Source: Rhizomys pruinosus (Eukaryota; Chordata; Mammalia; Rodentia; Spalacidae). Taken from it: a stretch of 64,000 bases of DNA. The notes under the pieces are model-generated. The model worked only from the letters and a program-made list of their open reading frames with translations. It was not told where the DNA came from and did not search any database. Shown in pieces: positions 34,787-45,591 of the stretch. Made by a program: the position numbers and the translations under genes. The stretch covers positions 650,833 to 714,832 of the forward strand of contig VZQC01008895.1 of the NCBI GenBank assembly GCA_009823505.1, written 5' to 3'. The first letter of the stretch is position 1, and every line of letters begins with the position of its first letter.

Positions 34787-35123
34787 TTGAATAAACAGCC
34801 CCCTGACATGCAGCTCTGAGAAAGTGTTGACTGAGCTAATGGAGAGGTGTAGTATGGACTGTCTCAGAAGCACCCAAGAGCAGGAATGGCCTGATTCACA
34901 TGCGAGTTGTAGATTCTGGAATGCAGCAAGCCTGAAGGATGATCTACATGGGTTTCCACAGTAGCCACAAAGAGCACATTTTGAAATTCTAAAAGAAGTT
35001 GTAATTATGGGTATTGGTTTTGACATGCTTATTGCTACCAATATGATTACTTTACTAAACAAAATGAAAGAAACAATGGAAGAAATGCATCTCTGTGATT
35101 AAACGTTTTACAAAGAAGAAAGT
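34785..35123. other. No gene or repeat recognised
   Basis: Unassigned sequence before a local tandem duplication. Confidence 0.5.
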
Positions 35124-35315
35124 TTTAAATTTAAGCAAAGTTTCATAATACAATATATAACCATATTATATATGATTTTATATCTACTGTATTCTACTGA
35201 TGTAGATATTAATTTTAATTTTAAATTTAAGCAAAGTTTCATAATACAATATATAACCATATTATATATGATTTTATATCTACTGTATTCTACTGACGTA
35301 GATATTAATTTTATT
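35124..35315. repeat. 96-bp local tandem duplication
   Basis: Two head-to-tail copies (35,124-35,219 and 35,220-35,315) of an AT-rich 96-bp segment. 'gcaaagtttcataatacaat' occurs at 35,135 and 35,231. The main difference I see is gatgtag versus gacgtag, so the duplication is recent. No repeat family is recognised within the unit. Confidence 0.95.
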
Positions 35316-35593
35316 ATAATTTTTACAAATGAAAGAACCAAAATGCACAGGAATAAATAATTTATGTCAGAAGTTAAAGGCATAAAAATTCTAAGCCATT
35401 CTTTCTGGGTTCAATTATAGTGGGATCCAGAATCTCAGTATCCACAAGGATGCTGGGAAAAGAAATTCTTCTTCCATGTGAAAATATAATATGAAGGGTC
35501 CTCTTTGTCAACAATACTTCCACAACTGGCCTACCATAATGTCTACTATTTCACGATTAGAACTTTAGCTTCATGGTTTAAAATGTACCTCTT
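35316..35593. other. No gene or repeat recognised
   Basis: Unassigned sequence between the tandem duplication and a B1. Confidence 0.5.
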
Positions 35594-35771
35594 AGCCTGG
35601 CATGGTGGTGCACGCCTTTAATCCTAGCACTCGGGAGGCAGAGGCAGGCGGATCTTTGTGAGTTCAAGGCCAGCCTGGTCTACAGAGTGAGTTCCAGGAC
35701 AGCTGGGGCTACAGGGAGACCCTGTCTCAAAAAGACAAAAATAAAAAATAAAAATAAAATAAAATAAAATA
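35594..35771 (+). repeat. B1 SINE with long A-rich tail
   Basis: A well-preserved B1 ('gcctggcatggtggtgcacg' to 'gaccctgtctcaaaaagaca') with an (AAAAT)n-like tail that runs into the insertion site of the following L1. Confidence 0.93.
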
Positions 35772-35784
35772 AAATGTGTCTCTC

Positions 35785-36960
35785 AAATGGGACCTCATTA
35801 AACTCAAAAGCTTCTGTACATCAAAAGAAATAATCAAGGAAGTGAAGAAAAATCCCATGGAGTGGGAGAAAACCTTCACAGCAGAAACATCTGACAAAGC
35901 TTTTATTTCCAGCATATATAAACTACTCAAAATACAAAGAAGAAAGAAAACAAATGATCCACTCAATAGATGGAGCAAAGAGCTGAACAGAGACTTCACA
36001 AGTGAGGAATTAGAGATGGCTGAGAAACATCTTAAGAAGTGTTCAACATCATTAATCATTAAGGAAATGCAAATCGAAACTACTTTAAGATATCATCTTA
36101 TTCCACTAAGACTGGCTAGGATCAAGAAAACAAATGACACCAAGTGGTGGAGAGGTTGTGGGGAAAGGGGAACACTCATCACTGCTGGTGGGAATGTAAA
36201 CTTGTACAGCCACTATGGAAAGCAGTGTGGAGAACCCTTAGAAGACTTGGAATGAACTTGCCACCTGACCCAGCCATACCACTCCCGGGTTTGTACCCAC
36301 AAGACTCATCTTACTGAAGAGATACATGCACAGCCATGTTATTGCAGCTCTCTTCACAATAGCAAGGAGCTGGAACCAAACCAAATGCCCCTCAACTGAC
36401 AAGTGGATAGAGAAAATGTGGTACATTTACACAATGGAGTTCTGTGCAGGGCTAAAGAAAGATGACATCATGAGCTTTGCAGGATAATGGCTGGAGCTAG
36501 AAGACATCATGCTGAGTGAAGTAACACAGTCCCAGAAAAACAAACGATGAATGGTGTCCTTCATCTGTGGATGCTAGCACCAATTACCTAATTGTATGGC
36601 AAACCAAACAATGTCAATGTGATCTGAAAACGACTGTGCTCTTATATTGTGAATCCTTCAAAATATAATAAAAATATGGGGCTCGAGAGATGGCCTAGCG
36701 GTTAAGAGCACCAACTGCTCTTGAAGAGGACCCGGGTTCGATCCCCAGCACCCACATGGCGGCTGAGAACTGGCTGTAACTCCAATTCCAGGACAACTCC
36801 AGTTCCAGGGGAATCCGACGCCCTCCTCTGACCTCTGTGGCATTGCACAACACGGGTGCAGAAACCTACATGCAGACAGTACATTCATACACATAAAATA
36901 AATAAATAAATAAAAATTTAAATATATATATAATAAAAATAAATAAATAAAAATAAAATA
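35785..36960 (+). mobile_element. 5'-truncated L1 (ORF2 C-terminus and tail)
   Basis: Plus-strand ORF2 end, open for 159 codons at 35,776-36,255. It has KWDLIKLKSF near the start, then FTSEELEMAEKHLKKCSTSL and KEMQIETTLRYH, and further frames reach the WYIYT-like end near 36,430. 'aaaatgtgtctct' precedes it (35,773-35,785) and follows its A-rich end (about 36,960-36,972), an apparent target-site duplication. A young B2 sits in its A-rich tail. L1 copies truncated at the 5' end like this are the usual product of incomplete reverse transcription. Confidence 0.88.
36678..36915 (+). repeat. Young B2 SINE in the L1 tail
   Basis: Young variant ('ggggctcgagagatggccta', doubled 'aactccartt ccagg' block) landed in the A-rich tail of the preceding L1. 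A flanking 'atataataaaaat' occurs on both sides (left near 36,663; right near 36,931), a likely target-site duplication. Confidence 0.93.
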
Positions 36961-36973
36961 AAATGTGTCTCTA

Positions 36974-37734
36974 GTAATTTCTAACTAACCCAGATACTTC
37001 AACATCAAACTAGTGATCTCAATCACTGTACTATATCTACCTTTAGGAAAAGTCATACAATTCTCTACCAGGAAAACCAGAAAGAATAATAAATGGGACA
37101 TATATACCTATTACTTTTATAATATTCTCAGTAGAGTTTGCAGTCAGTAAAGGTCAACAAATTTTTCTTAGATGATGAATATAATAGAAGATAAAAACAA
37201 AGAAAAATGTTACATTTCATAATGTTTGGAAGTCTAAGAAACATTGCTGTGGTACACCTCAGATCTAAATCTGAAATTTACCCCATGACATTTTTAGTCA
37301 GGACCCTGGACAGATGCCTTCCTGTTTGGCTATCCAGAAATAGCGAAATTAACAGTTTTGGATTGATCTTTCCTTAAGCTATAAAGTCTATGCTAGTTAG
37401 TAAAAATACATTCTGATTAATAGAGAATTTAAATCTATCCTGTATATGAATTTCTAATTATCAAATATTTTTGTGATACCCAATAAGTTTCTCAAAACAT
37501 GATGTATAATATAAAATGTAATCCTTCTCTGATGATTCAATAGGCCCTGGAGAACACTATACTTTCCCAAGATCATAGTGTGGGAAACTCCAAGAAAGAA
37601 AAAGTAGGAAGGAATTAAACATGCTGGGAATCAACTTCCTGCAAGAAAATGTGAAATGCTATCCACAGCTATTATCTCAGTGATATCCCAGAGGCATGCA
37701 GTGACACAGGCATGCGATGACACAGGCATCCTTA
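36974..37734. other. No gene or repeat recognised
   Basis: AT-rich unassigned sequence. Confidence 0.5.
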
Positions 37735-37850
37735 TTTTATACATGATGACAATGCCCTTCAGAGACGGAAAATAAAGAATCAGAAGTTCACAACAGAACA
37801 TAGCATTGAACCAAGACTGGCTGATTTTTTTTCCCTTTAGGATAAATATT
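37735..37850 (-). repeat. MIR fragment, minus strand
   Basis: 'ttattttatacatgatgaca', 'cagagacggaaaataaagaa' and 'gcattgaaccaagactggct' match reversed MIR order. Confidence 0.5.
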
Positions 37851-38309
37851 TGGCTAACTGTAATATAGACAGTGGCCAAACAAATAATAATAGCAAGGTA
37901 GTCTCAGGAAAAAGTAAAATATCTAAGAGTGAGGTGCGTGGCAATGCCAGAATGGTATTTCATCTCTAAAAGGACAAGGTTCTTCATACCCTTCTGTTTG
38001 CCCACTCATAGAGCCGCTTTCATCCTCAAAGTCCGAGGTGGCTGCTTGAGTTCTGTCACATACTTGGACGCCATAGAAGAAAAGGAAAGGCTATAACCAA
38101 GGTAAATATCTCAAGTCAATGCTTTTTCACATGTCTTCTCAGAAGCTCTATTCAACAAGTCTTACTTGCTTTGCATACTTCTAGTTACAAAAGAAAGTGA
38201 AAAGATTCATACCTAAATCAAACTGGAAAACAGAAAGGAAAAGTGGTAGGGTTCCATCAACTAATGATTGACCCTGAATACAAACTGACTCAGAGACTGA
38301 GAGTCTAAA
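37851..38309. other. No gene or repeat recognised
   Basis: Unassigned sequence upstream of old L1 pieces. Confidence 0.45.
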
Positions 38310-39150
38310 GATGAATGTCAATCTATCAAGCAAGTGAATAACAAAAACAGGCTGGTTTAGATAATCTCATATGATAAAGCAGATCTCAAGCCATTTCCAC
38401 CCTTATATGCTATGAGCAAGTAAAGAATTTAGGATGAATTAAACTAATACTCTTCAAGTGGGGGCAGGTGAATTAAATTCAGAACATGGAGGGGAACATC
38501 AGCATCCCCGATTTAAAAAAATCCAGAAAAATTAATGAGAAAATCAGTAACATGAATGAAAACTCAGTAATATGAAAGAGAAATTTATTTAAAATATTGA
38601 GAATTTTGAAACAAACTAAGAAAACTTTGGAAATGATAACCTCAATGATTCAAAATTTAAAGAAAAAACCCACAGTGTAAAGCATCACTAATAGACTCTA
38701 ACAAGCAATGGAATGATATCAAGAAAGGAGGACATGGCAAAATAAATATTATATTTAAATATCAATGAAGAAAAAAAACAAAGTTAGCATGGCCACAATA
38801 TTTATACACCCTAGCATGTAATTAAGATATCAAACTTAGGACACTACAAATAGTAATGGGTCCTCAAGGCATTTCCATATGTGGAGGAAGTTGATTGCTG
38901 CTGAGGGAGGGGTAGTCCTCTTCTTTGAGGGATGTAGCCACTAGTAGATTGGCATATCCCCAACTGATAGTCCTACACCCATGTGACTATCAGCAACACT
39001 AATGGGATTCAGGGGTCATTTAAAACAATGAAAAAGAGGTCATGAATTTGTGTGGGATCTGAGGCAGGACTTTGGGAGAGAGCTGGGGAGGGGGATTTGG
39101 AGGCAGGAAGGAATGGATGAAAATGATAAAATTAATTTAATACGCCACTT
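38310..39150 (+). mobile_element. Old L1 fragments (endonuclease piece and 3' UTR-like piece)
   Basis: 'atcaagcaagtgaataacaa' and 'gataatctcatatgataaag' (38,325-38,390) match the L1 ORF2 endonuclease segment that recurs at 40,398-40,466. The sequence at about 38,800-39,150 ('aaaaagaggtcatgaatttg', 'gagagctggggagggggatt') resembles an Lx-type L1 3' UTR. Both are too decayed for coding. Confidence 0.5.
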
Positions 39151-39207
39151 GAAGCATATTAGTTTAATTCATTATAGATTCTTCACCCACTAGTAGCATA
39201 TTGTATG
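38405..39207. repeat. Imperfect inverted repeat, ~60-bp arms
   Basis: The stretch 38,426-38,463 matches the reverse complement of 39,146-39,183 at 33 of 38 positions, with weaker extension outward ('tatatgcta' on both). The arms enclose about 680 bp that include L1 3' UTR-like sequence. Confidence 0.65.
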
Positions 39208-39379
39208 TTTGAACTTTTCAAAAAATATTATTTAAAAAATCTGTAAAATAAATGAAGGAGCTGAGATAAAATCTAAAGACTCAGAGCATCAATTCAATCA
39301 AATTACAGCAGAAAGTTACTTGAATCTAAAGAAAGAACTGGACATTTACAGAGGTATTTAGAAGCTCAATTAGACATGA

Positions 39380-41275
39380 CCAGAAAATAAGGTCTTCATG
39401 ATCAGATTGTCACAGATATAAAGTAAAGAAATACTAACAAAAGCTGCAAGGGAAAATGTCAATGTACCTACAAAGGAACACATCATTATACTACTAGCTC
39501 TCTCATTAGCAGCTATGAAAGCCAGGAAATCACAGAATTATATATTTAAAGTCCTGAAAGTAATTGACTATTGTATTAGTCACTTTTCTGTTGCTGTGAT
39601 AAAGCACCATGACCAAGGAACTTATAAAAGGAAGAGTTTATTTGAGCTTATGATTGGTGGTTCCAGGGAATTAGCCCATTGTGGCGGGAGGCATGGAGGC
39701 CGGATCCAGAGCAGCAAACCGAGGGTCACATCTCGCAAAGAACACAGGAAGCAGAGAGGAAGCAACTGCAGACCAGGAGACTTGTTAAGCTCACTAAGCC
39801 TGCCCCCAGTGACACACTTCCTGCAGCATGGCCACACACCCCAAGACCTCCAAAAACAGCGCCACCAACTGGAGACAAACGTCTGAATACCTAGAGCCTA
39901 TGGGGGACACACATTCAAACCACCACAACTGTCTACCAAGATATCTATATTCAGTAAAGCTGTCTTTTCAAACAGATAGAGAAATAAGGACATTTCAAAG
40001 AACAAAGACTCAGATGTTTCATGGGCTTCAGAACACAGGAAAGGAATACATATAGAAGAGAGCCTGAATCACAAAAGCATAGGAAAGAAACATGAGAACA
40101 ACAGAAAAACAAATGTGAGCTAGGAGAGACTCTATCATGGCCAACATAGTGAGCCAGAAATCCCATAATGCACTTAGGGTACAAACAATAATCTAACTAA
40201 TCAAAAAGCAACCAATAAAAGTCTAGGAATTAGTAAATCCCTCTCAATAATGACTGTAAATCCAAATGACCACAAGCTACCACTTAAATAATGTAGACTA
40301 GTTAACTTTATAAAAAACCAAGACCTAACTACGTGCTGTCTGCCAGGAACACACGTCACTGGCAAAGTGGCCCACAGACTGTCTAAAGAAGAAAGTTGAT
40401 CTACCAAGCAAGTGATTGCCAGAAACAGGCTGGCATAGATAATCTGATATGATAAAGCAGATGTTAAAACAAAATTAGTCATAAGTTATAAAGAATGAAA
40501 AAACACATTAATGATAAAGGTATAATTGTAGATACATATGCACCAAATGCTGGGTCTATCTATTTTATAAAATAAACAATAACAAGCATAAAAGCGCTAA
40601 GTTTCTCATGGTATAGCAATTGTTAGCTTTAGTGGACACTTTCATTTTTAGATAGGTCATCAGAGCTAAAACTTAAAAATTAAATATTTATTTTTGAATG
40701 ATCAGTAGTTTATTAAACAACTAGGGAATACACTAAAAAGTTCTTAAAATCAAGTGTGAATGAAGGCATAACTTAATAGAATCATTGTGTTACAGCTAAG
40801 ATGGTTCTAAATGGGAAGTTTTAGTTATGAGCCTTACTTTGAAAAGTCAGAGTAATCACGACTAAATAACCAATTGATTCACCACAAGGTCTTAGACAAA
40901 CAAGAATTGGCCAAATATAAAAGCATAAAGATTATGGCAAAATTAATGACAGTAACATAAAGAATCAATCTCACAGAGTTGATTCCTTGAAAAATGAAAA
41001 ACTTTGAGAGGTCCCTAACCATACTAAACCAAGAGAAAGAGAAAATTCAATAAAATTAAAGATGAAAAGAGAAGCATACTACAGATTCCAGTGAAATACA
41101 GAAACATTATGGAGAAATTTGAAAACCTACATTTAAAAAAAAACCGAGAGGAGGAAGCCTGGAAAATCAAAAGAACTGGATAGATTTCTAGACACATATG
41201 AACATCAAAATTAAATAAAAAAGATATAGAGAACTTTAAAACAAACCTACAACCAGCAATGACATTAAAGTATTA
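39380..41275 (+). mobile_element. Old L1 with ORF1 and ORF2 debris, split by another repeat
   Basis: ORF1 RNA-binding sequence precedes the insertion ('gaaagccaggaaatcacaga', 'aaagtcctgaaagtaattga') and resumes after it at 39,930-40,055, read as PRYLYSVKLSFQTDREIRTF. This parallels the conserved 'YPAKLSF..EGEIKYF' of L1 ORF1. ORF2 endonuclease sequence follows from about 40,390 ('gatacatatgcaccaaatgc' gives the TYAPN motif at 40,531) to linker sequence near 41,190 ('gatagatttctagacacata'). Heavily decayed. Confidence 0.75.
39563..39927 (+). repeat. Rodent interspersed repeat inserted in the old L1
   Basis: Opens 'tgtattagtcacttttctgt' and 'tgctgtgataaagcaccatg', continues with 'ggcgggaggcatggaggccg' and 'agtgacacacttcctgcagc', and ends 'gggggacacacattcaaacc' 'accacaa'. 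I recognise this as an abundant rodent repeat but cannot assign it to an LTR or DNA-transposon family by eye. It interrupts L1 ORF1. The 123-codon frame over it is not a gene. Confidence 0.7.
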
Positions 41276-41455
41276 GTGCTCAGCTCTAAACAAGAAAGCT
41301 ATTCCTCCCCTCTAATTAGGGCTCAGCACTAAACATAATAGTTATCCCTCCCACTCTAAGGGTCAGGGGATATTTTAGTAAAAGGAGATGTAGATACAAG
41401 TCAGAAGATAGGATTAAGGGCTATAAAATGCCAATCTCTACATTTGATAAAAGTT
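41276..41455. repeat. Short imperfect duplication, L1 3' UTR-like
   Basis: 'gctcagctctaaacaagaaa' plus 'gctattcctcccctcta' recurs about 44 bases later as 'gctcagcactaaacataata' plus 'gttatccctcccactcta'. The following 'agggtcaggggatatttta' resembles L1 3' UTR sequence. Confidence 0.45.
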
Positions 41456-41459
41456 CTTT

Positions 41460-42806
41460 TTTAATATTTTTATTGAAGTTTTGTGCATTTCATAGAAAAT
41501 TTCTCAGTCCAGGGGCTGGAGAGATGGCTTAGTGGTTAAGAGCACCGACTGCTCCTGCAGAGGACCCGGGTTCGATCCCCAGCACCCACATGGCGTCTGA
41601 GAACTGTCTGTAACTCCAATTCTAGGATAACTCCAGTTCCAGGGGAATCCGACACCCTCTTCTAACCTCCACAGCATTGCACGACACACGGGTGCACAAA
41701 CCTACATGCAGGAAGTACATTCATACACATAAATAAATAAACAGAAATTTAAAAAAAAAAAAGAAAGAATATTTCTAAGTCCAATTTAGGCTCATTTCCA
41801 TTCCCATGCCCTGCACCCCTCCCGAGTTCATGCATTCTTCCATACCTGCCTTGTATCTTTTTCTGAGTCTTTTTAAAGTTTTCAAAGAAGAGGATTATTG
41901 ATTTTGGAAGAACTTTACTATTTCAGTCTGTTCTTTGTCCCAGTTCTTTGTCGCTGTTGTTCCCTCCAGTTTGTATTGCTCCATCATTAGGAGATATATG
42001 TCACACCTGTACTAAAATTATGCCATCTGAAAATAAAATGTTTGTTACTTCCAAATCATATTTCAGGATTCACATCTTTCCTTTTAAAATTTGTATTAGT
42101 CTAAAATATCCCTAAATACTCTCCACCCACAAACCAAGATTACAAAGTCTGAAAATAAGTGGTGCATTAATTCTAGAGCCTTTTAAGGGATTCACATTAT
42201 AAGAGCACAGTTGTTTTCAGAAAAAGAGGAATATAATATCAATGACGTTCAGTTTGCCTTGCAACTAGATACTTAGTGCTAGCATCCACAAATGAGGGAT
42301 ACCATTGTCATTTGTTTTTCTGAGACTGTGTTACCTCACTTAGCATAATATCTTCTAGTTCCATCCATTTACCTGCAAAGTTCATGATGCCATCTTTCAT
42401 TACCACTACATAGAATTCCACTGTGTAGATATACCACATTTTCTCTATCCACTTATTGGTTGAGGGGCACTTGAGTTGGTTCCAACTCTTCACTATTGTT
42501 AAGAGAGCTGCAGTAAATATGGCTGTACATGTAATATATCTCTGTGGTAGAATGAGTCTTGTGGGTACATACCTAGGAGTGGTATGACTGGGTCAGGTGA
42601 GTCTAAGTGTTCTCCATACTGCTTTCCATAGTGGTTGTACAAGTTTACATTCCCACCAGCAGTGGATGAGTGTTCCTCTTTCCCCACAACCTCTCCAGCA
42701 TTTGGTATCATTTTGTTTTCTTGGTCCTACCAGTTTTATTTGAGTGACATGATATCTTAAAGTGGTTTTAATTTGCATTTCCTTAATTATTAATGATGTT
42801 GAACAC
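41460..42806 (-). mobile_element. 5'-truncated L1, minus strand, split by a young B2
   Basis: Left edge 'ttttattgaagttttgtgca' is the RC of the L1 3' end. The 3' UTR continues after the B2 ('agttcatgcattcttccata', 'ttgtttccctcc'-like words) to about 42,130. ORF2 C-terminal sequence lies at 42,308-42,806 (KMWYIYTVEFYVVV, then [20 protein letters not shown]). It stops abruptly at 42,806, where another L1 3' end begins. Confidence 0.85.
41512..41767 (+). repeat. Young B2 SINE in an L1 3' UTR
   Basis: Young variant with doubled block. The target-site duplication is 'atttctcagtcca'/'atttctaagtcca' (near 41,499-41,511 and 41,771-41,783, one mismatch). Confidence 0.94.
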
Positions 42807-42807
42807 T

Positions 42808-43115
42808 TTTTTTCAAAGCCAATTTTTATTGAAGATTTGTGCATTTCATACGACATCTCAAATCAAATCTTGATCTATGCACCCTCCCTGCCCCCCCGCC
42901 CCACCAGAGCTCATGCATTCTGCCGAACATGTTTTTCATCTTTTTCTCGGTTTCTCTCAAAATTCTCAATGAAGAAGTTTACTGTTTTGAGCAGAAGATC
43001 ACCGTTTCAGTCAGTTCTTTGACTCAGTCTTGTTGTTGTTGTTGTAGTTGTTGTTATTCCTTCCAACATGCATCACTCCAAAATATGCATATATGCATGC
43101 CACATATATTATAGG
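42808..43115 (-). mobile_element. L1 3'-end fragment, minus strand
   Basis: Begins 'ttttttcaaagccaattttt' 'attgaagatttgtgcatttc', then 'agctcatgcattctgccgaa', a (TTG)n patch and 'tattccttccaacatgcatc'. The same L1 3' UTR order is seen at 25,577-25,850. It abuts the truncated ORF2 of the neighbouring L1. Confidence 0.8.
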
Positions 43116-43139
43116 TTTTAGCATCTTCAGCTTATGATT

Positions 43140-43560
43140 TTTTATTTATTAGACTGAAAGATGTTATTTTTGAAGGCTCCTCCCTGGCAAGCCCAAACTA
43201 CCATCAGTTCTGCCCTTGTGTTCCACACTGGGGTTTTCCCTTCCCATGGTCACTAAATGAGGTCCAGTAAGCACTGTGTCCTGTCTTGATCTTCTGGTAC
43301 TGGTCTCCATGATAAAGCCTGGGGCAATGGCAGCCTATACTCTGAAGAAGTGGAAACCCCAGTAGTAGCTCAGTCCATAAGTTTGATGTCTCAGCAATCC
43401 CCATCTGGCACTGAAGGTTTGGAGGATGCTTGGAGAGACATGAGTCTTCAGTCCATATTGGAAGGTTGAAAAGCTGTGTCTCATGTCTTTGAAGGATGGC
43501 AAAAGCAGTGGCAGCCACAGGGTAGCTGCACTTGCCAGTAAGACAGGCAAAACAACTATG
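43140..43560. repeat. Probable interspersed repeat, LTR-like, unassigned
   Basis: 'tccctggcaagcccaaacta', 'gtgttccacactggggtttt', 'gatgtctcagcaatccccat' and 'gcagccacagggtagctgca' resemble a rodent repeat that also seems distantly related to 48,593-48,996. Family and orientation are uncertain. The 104-codon minus-strand frame is not recognised. Confidence 0.4.
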
Positions 43561-44229
43561 CTCTTCTTTTTACTTTTTATCTTTTTAGTAAGATCTCAAT
43601 TTTTATACGGGAAGTACAATTTCTAAGACCTTACTATTTATTTATTTCTGGTTATACTTTCCTTTTTGATGTTTAAGGCCACACAGTTAGCCCAGATTAA
43701 CCAAGGTTTTTGTTTTCTCAGGGTCACTTGAAGATGTGGTCCTCAAGGGTCACTCAGGGGATTTTTTGTCGGGGAGGGAGCCCCTGGCTCCTTTTGGCTT
43801 TACATTTACCAGTTCCATCCACTCAAGGACAAAGTCAGGTCTTGCTAGACAAGGCTTCCCTTTTCAAAGCATGAACAGACTTTACTCATTATAGACTGGA
43901 CACTGGCTGAAGTCTCATTAGTGGATCTCCAAGACCTCCCTGCACAGGAAGACTGGTGACTCACATTTGCAGGACATTTCAAGAGATGCCCCCATGCATA
44001 GTCCCCTGGTACTTAGTTGACCTCTGAGGACAAGGAACAAAGTTATCCCTTAAGGTCTTCGGCCAAATTGGTATTGGCATTAAGTATGATCATTAAGCAA
44101 TCAAAAAGGTTAAGTTACACCAGCCTGATACTTTTATCTATCATGTAATATTTTAGAAAGAGCTTGGACAAAAGCTCAAGCAGCCTTGTATAAGAAATAC
44201 TAAGAAGCACTCCCATAAAATAAATACTG
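43561..44229. other. No gene or repeat recognised
   Basis: Unassigned sequence between L1 fragments; possibly part of the same unassigned repeat. Confidence 0.45.
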
Positions 44230-44249
44230 TGGTTAGACATAATCTCATG

Positions 44250-45420
44250 ACAAACTAGTTTTCTGTCATTCTTTTGATCTTATATTACTCTAAACTATGC
44301 ATATATAACTTCCACCCATATGCCCAAAATTCCTAACTCTGAAAATAAATGGTAGCTTAGTTCTAGAAACTGTCAAAGGATTCACAATATAAGAGCGCAG
44401 TTGTTTTCAGGTCATGAGGAATATAACATTAATGTTGCTCAGTTCACCTTACAACTGGTGACTGGTGCTAGCATCAAATAGATACCATTCATCATTGTTT
44501 TTCTGGGACTGTGTTACTTCACTTAACATGATATCTTCTAGTTTCATCCATTTACCTGAAAAGTTCATGATGTCATCTTTCCTTACCACTGCATAGAACT
44601 CCATTGTGTAGATGTACCACATTTTGTCTATCCACTCCTCAGTTGAGGGGCATGGAACCAACCTAGGTTGGTTCCAGCTCTTGGTTATTGTGAAGAGAAC
44701 TGCAATAAACATGGCTGTGCATGTTTCTCTGTGGTAAAATGAGTCTTGTGGGTATATACCAAGGAGTGGTATGACTGGGTATGTGGCAAGCTCATTTTGA
44801 GTCTTTTAAGGGTTTGCCACACTGCTTTCTATAGTGGTTGTATGAGTTTACATTCCCACCAGTAGTGGATGAGTGTTCCCATTTCCCCACAAGCTCTCCA
44901 GCACTTGGTATCATTTGTTTTCTTGATCCTACCCGGACTTTTTGGAGTGAGATGTCTTAAAGTGGTTTTAATTTGCATTCCTTTAATTATTAGCAACATT
45001 GAATACTTTTAAAGATGTTTCTCAGCCATCTTCATTTCTTCACTTGTGAACTCTCTGTTCAGCTCTTTACTCCATCTTTACTCCATGAGTCATTTGTTTT
45101 CTTACTTCTTTGTTTTTTGAGTAGTTTATATATTCTGAAAGTTAATGCTCTGTCATATGTATCAGCGGTGAAGCTTTCCTCCTACTCTTGGTTTTCTCTT
45201 CACTTCTCTGATTGTTTCTTTCACTTTACAGAAGCAATTGAGTTTAATGAATTCCTACTTGTCAATTGTTGATCTTATTTCCTGTGCAGCTGCTGTCTGA
45301 TTTAGAAAGTCTTCTCCTATGTCTACGTCTTGTAGGTTGTTACCAACGTTTTCTTCTACCACCTGCAGAGTTTCTGGTTTCATGTTGAGGTCTTTGATAC
45401 ATTTGGAGTTGGATTTTTAT
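44250..45420 (-). mobile_element. 5'-truncated L1, minus strand
   Basis: 3' UTR-type sequence ('gaaaataaatggtagcttag', 'cattaatgttgctcagttca') leads into ORF2: 44,449-44,712 reads KMWYIYTMEFYAVVRKDDIM and SEVTQSQKN, and later frames cover the upstream ORF2 region to about 45,420. It lacks the outermost 3' end word seen in the other copies. Confidence 0.85.
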
Positions 45421-45423
45421 TCT

Positions 45424-45590
45424 TTTTTAAATTTATTTATTTTTATTGATGTTTTTTGTATTTCGTACATCATTTTTCAATTCAGTTCAGGCATATTCCC
45501 CTTTCCCTTTCCCCCACACCACCCCACCCCACCCGACCCCATGCCAGATCATTCATTCTGCCATAACTGTCCTGCATCTTTCCCTCAGTC
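45424..45590 (-). mobile_element. Short L1 3'-end fragment, minus strand
   Basis: 'ttttattgatgttttttgta' 'tttcgtacatcatttttcaa' to 'ctgcatctttccctcagtc' is the RC of the last ~165 bases of this L1 type. A second copy starts immediately after it. Confidence 0.85.
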
Positions 45591-45591
45591 T

